Of a stretch of DNA of 64,000 nt, positions 63,339-64,000 are shown one piece after another. Within the stretch, counting starts at the first letter, position 1, and each line of letters opens with the position of its first letter. Location of the stretch: NCBI RefSeq assembly GCF_003634555.1, contig NZ_RBKS01000001.1, forward strand, positions 1,054,001 through 1,118,000, read 5' to 3'. Source of the stretch: Frondihabitans australicus (lineage in GTDB: Bacteria > Actinomycetota > Actinomycetes > Actinomycetales > Microbacteriaceae). The position numbers were made by a program, and so were the translations under genes. Under the pieces are notes generated by a model. The model was given only the letters and a program-made list of their open reading frames with translations, did no database searches and had not been told where the DNA came from.

Positions 63339-63366
63339 CGAACGATACAGTACGTTCGTATAGATA
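63339..63366. promoter_or_regulatory. TetR-like inverted repeat and -10 box upstream of the ESX locus
   Basis: CGAACG-N8-CGTTCG at 63339-63358, overlapping ATAC...GTAT, followed by TATAGAT (63359-63365) that fits a -10 box. It would drive a transcript into the WXG100 gene. The leader to ATG 63514 is about 140 nt and holds no clear gene. Confidence 0.5.
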
Positions 63367-63513
63367 TCGATGTGCAGGGGGCAGAAGTGCCTACACGCGT
63401 ACCCCGTTCTGGGTCATCGACGACTCTCAGGGTCCTGTAGGGTCGAAGCGCGTGGACGTTCGTTCTGGGGGATTCCGCCTCCGCGCGCCGCGCTCGACGA
63501 AGGGTTTCTCACC

Positions 63514-63804
63514 ATGGCTCAGTACAAGGTCTCGTCCGACAGCCTCGCTACCGCGGCATCGCAGCTGCAGTCGGGGTCGAGCGACGTCCAGACGACGCTC
63601 TCGCGTCTCCGCAGCCTTGTCGACAGCCTCGGCAGCGAGTGGGAGGGCTCCGGCTCGGGCGCCTTCAACGAGCTGTACACCGAGTTCAACACCGCCGGCC
63701 TCAAGCTCAACGAGTCGCTCGCCGGTATCGCCGACCTCCTCAGCAAGGCGGCCTCCTACTACGCCGAGTCCGAGGCGAACGTCACGAACGCCTTCCGCAG
63801 CTGA
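63514..63804 (+). CDS. WXG100 family ESX/type VII secretion substrate
   Basis: 96 aa, the typical size. The central W43-E-G45 motif (LGSEWEGSGSGAF) lies in the hairpin between two long helices, and the C-terminal YYAESEANV resembles the YxxxD/E secretion signal. There is no N-terminal signal peptide. The start is ATG 63514; upstream in-frame codons lack homology. A second small gene follows 74 bp later, as in ESX gene pairs. Confidence 0.92.
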   Translation: MAQYKVSSDSLATAASQLQSGSSDVQTTLSRLRSLVDSLGSEWEGSGSGAFNELYTEFNTAGLKLNESLAGIADLLSKAASYYAESEANVTNAFRS

Positions 63805-63878
63805 CCTGAGCCGCTGTCGGGCCGCTTCAATCCTGCGGCCCGCAACGGTGACGTGTCGGTTCGAGCAGGAGAAAGCAA

Positions 63879-64000
63879 GTGGTAGACGTTCGGGTCTCAT
63901 CAGAGGCCGTCGATCAGGCCTCCGGTCAGGTGGCCGCGATGGTCGAAGAGTTCACGCAGCGGCATTCGCTGTGCGATCAGACGGTGTCGGCGCTCGTGTC
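63879..64000 (+). CDS. Second WXG100-like or ESX-associated protein, N-terminal part (cut by window end)
   Basis: GTG 63879 after GCAGGAGAAAGCAA gives VVDVRVSSEAVDQASGQVAA and more, a helical pattern like the first helix of WXG100-type proteins. Only about 40 residues are visible and the WxG turn is beyond the window. Context (just after a WXG100 gene) supports an ESX partner or a larger ESX substrate. Confidence 0.6.
   Translation, partial: MVDVRVSSEAVDQASGQVAAMVEEFTQRHSLCDQTVSALV

Overview
This window is chromosomal DNA of a high-GC Gram-positive bacterium, most likely an actinomycete of the family Microbacteriaceae. The evidence is a host GC content near 70 percent, frequent GTG and TTG starts, an archaeal-type ProRS, the comEA-comEC-holA-rpsT-lepA-hemW-hrcA-dnaJ-rsmE-phoH-ybeY-CNNM-era order, an actinobacterial leuA leader peptide and a WXG100/ESX gene. 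No rRNA operon, CRISPR array, integrase or transposase was found.

Layout. 1-3526: end of cydB, then cydD and cydC (cytochrome bd assembly). 3534-9088: a small acidic protein, a secreted bulb-lectin protein, proS, a divergent aldo-keto reductase/TetR pair with three operator copies, and a pseudo-receiver/GAF protein. 9176-14034: divergent pabC/pabB, then leuS. 14132-22006: comEA, comEC, holA, rpsT (reverse), an aminotransferase and lepA. The lepA 3' end has been replaced by a 467-bp insert. 22539-32931: a membrane mini-protein, a lipoprotein, a DUF1990 protein, hemW, a DUF4870 protein, then the run hrcA-dnaJ-rsmE-HIT-phoH-ybeY-CNNM-era. 33023-38896: a NarL-type two-component system, then an esterase paired with an MprF-like aminoacyl-lipid synthase. 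38964-48179: leuL-leuA, a TRIC-like channel, recO-uppS, a lipoprotein, glyS, a DsbA-family protein, ybaK and dusB. 48188-53537: dgt, dnaG, a solo ABC ATPase and a hydroxyacid dehydrogenase. 53534-56237: a SHOCT protein and a second NarL-type system that share a palindromic operator, then tRNA-Asn. 56320-59165: def, a DMT permease and a GT4 glycosyltransferase. 59143-61572: a tRNA-Met gene split by a foreign islet. 61892-64000: an MFS exporter and the start of an ESX/WXG100 locus.

The most unusual parts are four. (1) A 2.36-kb lower-GC islet interrupts a tRNA-Met gene exactly at its anticodon. It carries its own complete CAT-anticodon tRNA plus a two-gene DUF262/HEPN-RNase cassette, which looks like an anti-phage or toxin-type system. 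(2) A 467-bp insert sits at the lepA 3' end, bounded by an exact 20-bp repeat, and supplies a new lepA C-terminus and a 71-aa cargo ORF. (3) A 12-mer GMTCCTGCGMCC occurs 18 times in 64 kb. In several coding copies it is spelled with rare codons, and one copy forms an inverted-repeat terminator. It resembles a DNA uptake sequence, and comEA/comEC lie in the same window. (4) Many genes show a -10 hexamer (TANNNT) exactly 6-7 nt before the start codon, so leaderless transcription seems common here.
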